Assembly: GCA_016713365.1 (NCBI GenBank)
Contig: JADJPG010000002.1
Span: 127,278 to 191,277 of the forward strand
From: Verrucomicrobiota bacterium
GTDB taxonomy: Bacteria; Verrucomicrobiota; Verrucomicrobiia; Limisphaerales; JADJPG01
Direction of reading: 5' to 3'
DNA: 64,000 nucleotides
In this document: in pieces, positions 62,555 through 64,000 of the stretch
Layout: each line of letters opens with the position of its first letter
Numbering within the stretch: the stretch's first letter is position 1
The notes under the pieces: model-generated
Seen by the model: the letters and a program-made list of their open reading frames with translations, nothing else
Databases searched by the model: none
What the model was told of the DNA's origin: nothing
Made by a program: the position numbers and the translations under genes

Positions 62555-63513
62555 TCATCCTCTCGCCCTCCGCTTTTCGCGTGTCTCGAAAAACTTCCCG
62601 AGCGCCGCGCCGTAGGGCACGCCCGTCAGCAGTTGAATCGAATCGATGTTCGCCGAGCGGAAGAGCTTCGCCAGCTCGGCCTGTGCCTTGGCCTGACGTT
62701 CCTTGAACGCATTCCGATGACGCAGCACGCTCGTGTTCACTTCCACGACCTTGCCCGTTTCGGCGTCTTCGAGAATCAGGCGACCCAACGTAGGCAGTTC
62801 CAACTCGAACTTGTCCGCGATGTGGACGGCGACGACGTCGTGACGCCGGTTCGCCTGCCGCAACGCGACGAAGCAGCCCTGAGACATGAGCGACTGCCCG
62901 CGCTCGTCGGGCCCGCGCTGGCGCGCATCGCGGCGGCGCTCACTGGACTGCTCTCATCGATGAAATCGGAGATGACCACTGCGATGGCCTTGTGCGCGGT
63001 GACGCGGCTGAGGAATTGCAGCGCGGCGTTCAGGTTCGTGCCCTTGCGCTTCGGTTCGTAGAAAAGAATCTCGCGGATGACTCGCAGCACATGGCGGCGA
63101 CCCTTCTTCGGCGGCATGTATTTCTCCACCTCGTCGGTGAAGAGGATGAGGCCGACCTTGTCGTTGTTGCGGATGGCGGAGAAGGCAAGCACGGAGGCGA
63201 TCTCGGCGGCGAGTTCGCGCTTGGACTGGTCGCGCGAGCCGAAGAGGCCCGACCCGCTGAGGTCCACGATGAGCATGAGCGTGAGCTCGCGTTCCTCGAC
63301 GAACTTCTTCACGAACGGATGGTTCATGCGCGCCGTGACGTTCCAGTCGATGGCGCGCACCTCGTCGCCGGGCTGATACTCGCGCACCTCCTCGAAGTTC
63401 ATGCCCTGACCCTTGAAGACGCTGTGGTACTGGCCGCCGAGCGTCTCGTTCACGAGCCGGTTCGTGCGCAGCTCGATCTGCCGGATCTTCTTGAGGATTT
63501 CGCGGGGGATCAT
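62555..63513 (-). CDS. DUF58 domain protein of the Bat operon, apparent frameshift
   Basis: DUF58 proteins carry a VWA-like fold and accompany MoxR ATPases. The start at ATG 63513 reads IPREILKKIRQIELRTNRLVNETLGGQYHSVFKGQGMNFEEVREYQPGDEVRAIDWNVTARMNHPFVKKF, exact family features, then LIVDLSGSGLFGS and VVISDFIDESSPVSAAAMRA. Near 62920 the reading leaves frame. The next frame resumes as RQRGPDERGQSLMSQGCFVALRQANRRHDVVAVHIADKFELELP and ends at 62555. Adding one base restores about 319 residues. Confidence 0.85.
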
Positions 63514-63591
63514 GGGAACGCGGAAGTCGGAACGCAGAATGATGAGGGAAAACCTCCTTGCCGCGAAATCGGTTGAGGGTAAATTGGTGCC

Positions 63592-63816
63592 ATGAGCAGC
63601 ACAGAAATCCTGGAGCAAATCCGGCGGCTTCCTGAGGCGGAGCGCCACGAATTGGTTGAAACCATTGAACAGGAGTTCGGCGCTTTCGATGACACTCTGT
63701 CACCCGAACAGATCGCAGAGTTGGACCGCCGCGCGGAGGATGCTTTGAAAAACCCCGGACGCGGAATTCCCTGGGAGCAGCTTCGCGATGAAACGCTGCG
63801 CAAGCTCAAGGGATGA
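63592..63816 (+). CDS. Addiction-module antitoxin
   Basis: This is a small acidic antitoxin of the putative addiction module component family (TIGR02574-like, Unstab_antitox). The 74-residue product starts STEILEQIRRLPEAERHELVETIEQEFGAFDDTLSPEQIAELDRRAEDALKNPGRGIPWEQL. The RLPEAERHELVE and IAELDRRxEDALKNPGRGIPWEQ parts are typical. It overlaps the toxin gene by ATGA. It is divergent from DUF58, with 78 bases between the starts, so it probably shares a promoter region with the Bat operon. Confidence 0.9.
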   Translation: MSSTEILEQIRRLPEAERHELVETIEQEFGAFDDTLSPEQIAELDRRAEDALKNPGRGIPWEQLRDETLRKLKG

Positions 63817-64000
63817 GCTTTCAAGTCCGTCAGGAAGCTGAGGCTGCCGCGGAGTTTCAAGAGGCAACAGTTTGGTACGAGGCGCAAGCTTCTGGTTTGG
63901 GTAAACGCTTCGTGCTGGCCGTGGACAAGGTTGTTTCCGCCATTTGCGCCCACCCCCTTCGTTTTCCAAAAGCTGGTGCCATGAGCCGAAAGGGCACGAG
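63813..64000 (+). CDS. RelE/ParE-type toxin, 3' end outside window
   Basis: The frame starts at ATG 63813 inside the antitoxin stop and is open to the window end. The first residues read SFQVRQEAEAAAEFQEATVWYEAQASGLGKRFVLAVDKVVSAICAHPLRFPKAG. The pattern of an alpha-helix with A-x-x-x-x-W-Y-E, GLGxRFxxxVDxxxxxIxxxPxxFP, is that of RelE/ParE-fold toxins paired with TIGR02574-type antitoxins. Family members either cut mRNA on ribosomes or inhibit gyrase; which applies cannot be told from the N-terminus. Confidence 0.88.
   Translation, partial: MSFQVRQEAEAAAEFQEATVWYEAQASGLGKRFVLAVDKVVSAICAHPLRFPKAGAMSRKGT

Overview
The window is high-GC bacterial chromosome, most likely from the Verrucomicrobiota (Limisphaerales/Pedosphaera-like). 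This is inferred from the gene repertoire, not from a search. The clues are giant secreted LTD/CotH and LamG/cohesin/dockerin proteins, a large three-domain IspG, several BatA/BatB-type VWA genes, a remnant of an expanded ECF sigma family, and many short palindromic repeat elements. There are no rRNA genes, phage, insertion sequences or CRISPR arrays. One tRNA (elongator Met, CAT) is present.

Layout. 1-4850 (minus): a DUF3616 protein running off the left edge, an OYE-type flavin oxidoreductase, a GH88 hydrolase and an SDR oxidoreductase, which looks like a sugar-acid or carbohydrate utilisation group. 4950-6669: aroB and a hypothetical gene. 6680-13891: a 2403-residue secreted LTD/CotH protein. 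14102-14344: a sigma-factor remnant. 14445-16405: rpsJ-rplC-rplD-rplW, closed by a strong terminator with no rplB behind it. 16538-24554: an aminotransferase, two DUF5684-like membrane proteins, a RodZ-like protein, rimO, pgsA, a TatA-like/PgpA fusion, lolD, an RRM protein and infA. 24562-31670: a VWA membrane protein and a 1600-residue secreted metallophosphatase. 31715-35560: Nif3-like, trpG/pabA, hisB, then an ECF sigma, anti-sigma and secreted-protein operon. 35648-43311 (minus): mreB-mreC-mreD-mrdA-rodA-rng, the complete cell-elongation set. 43739-44292: yjbQ and tRNA-Met. 44399-53681: a polysaccharide-type island (heparinase II/III, GT4, bi-domain dehydrogenase, CapK-like, DUF362, NusG paralogue). 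53849-58317: VOC protein, hypothetical, ispG and rseP. 58434-63513 (minus): a Bat/DUF58 VWA operon. 63592-64000: a type II toxin-antitoxin pair running off the right edge.

Two window-wide patterns stand out. First, several unrelated short palindromic or tandem repeats lie next to genes, inside coding sequences in frame (OYE, SDR, IspG), or forming the coded C-terminus (GH88). Second, five genes carry six apparent single-base frameshifts, most in short homopolymers (DUF3616, OYE, GT4, Bat TPR protein twice, DUF58). These suggest consensus errors in the assembly more than gene decay.

All functional calls come from reading motifs and domain order by eye; no database search was run.
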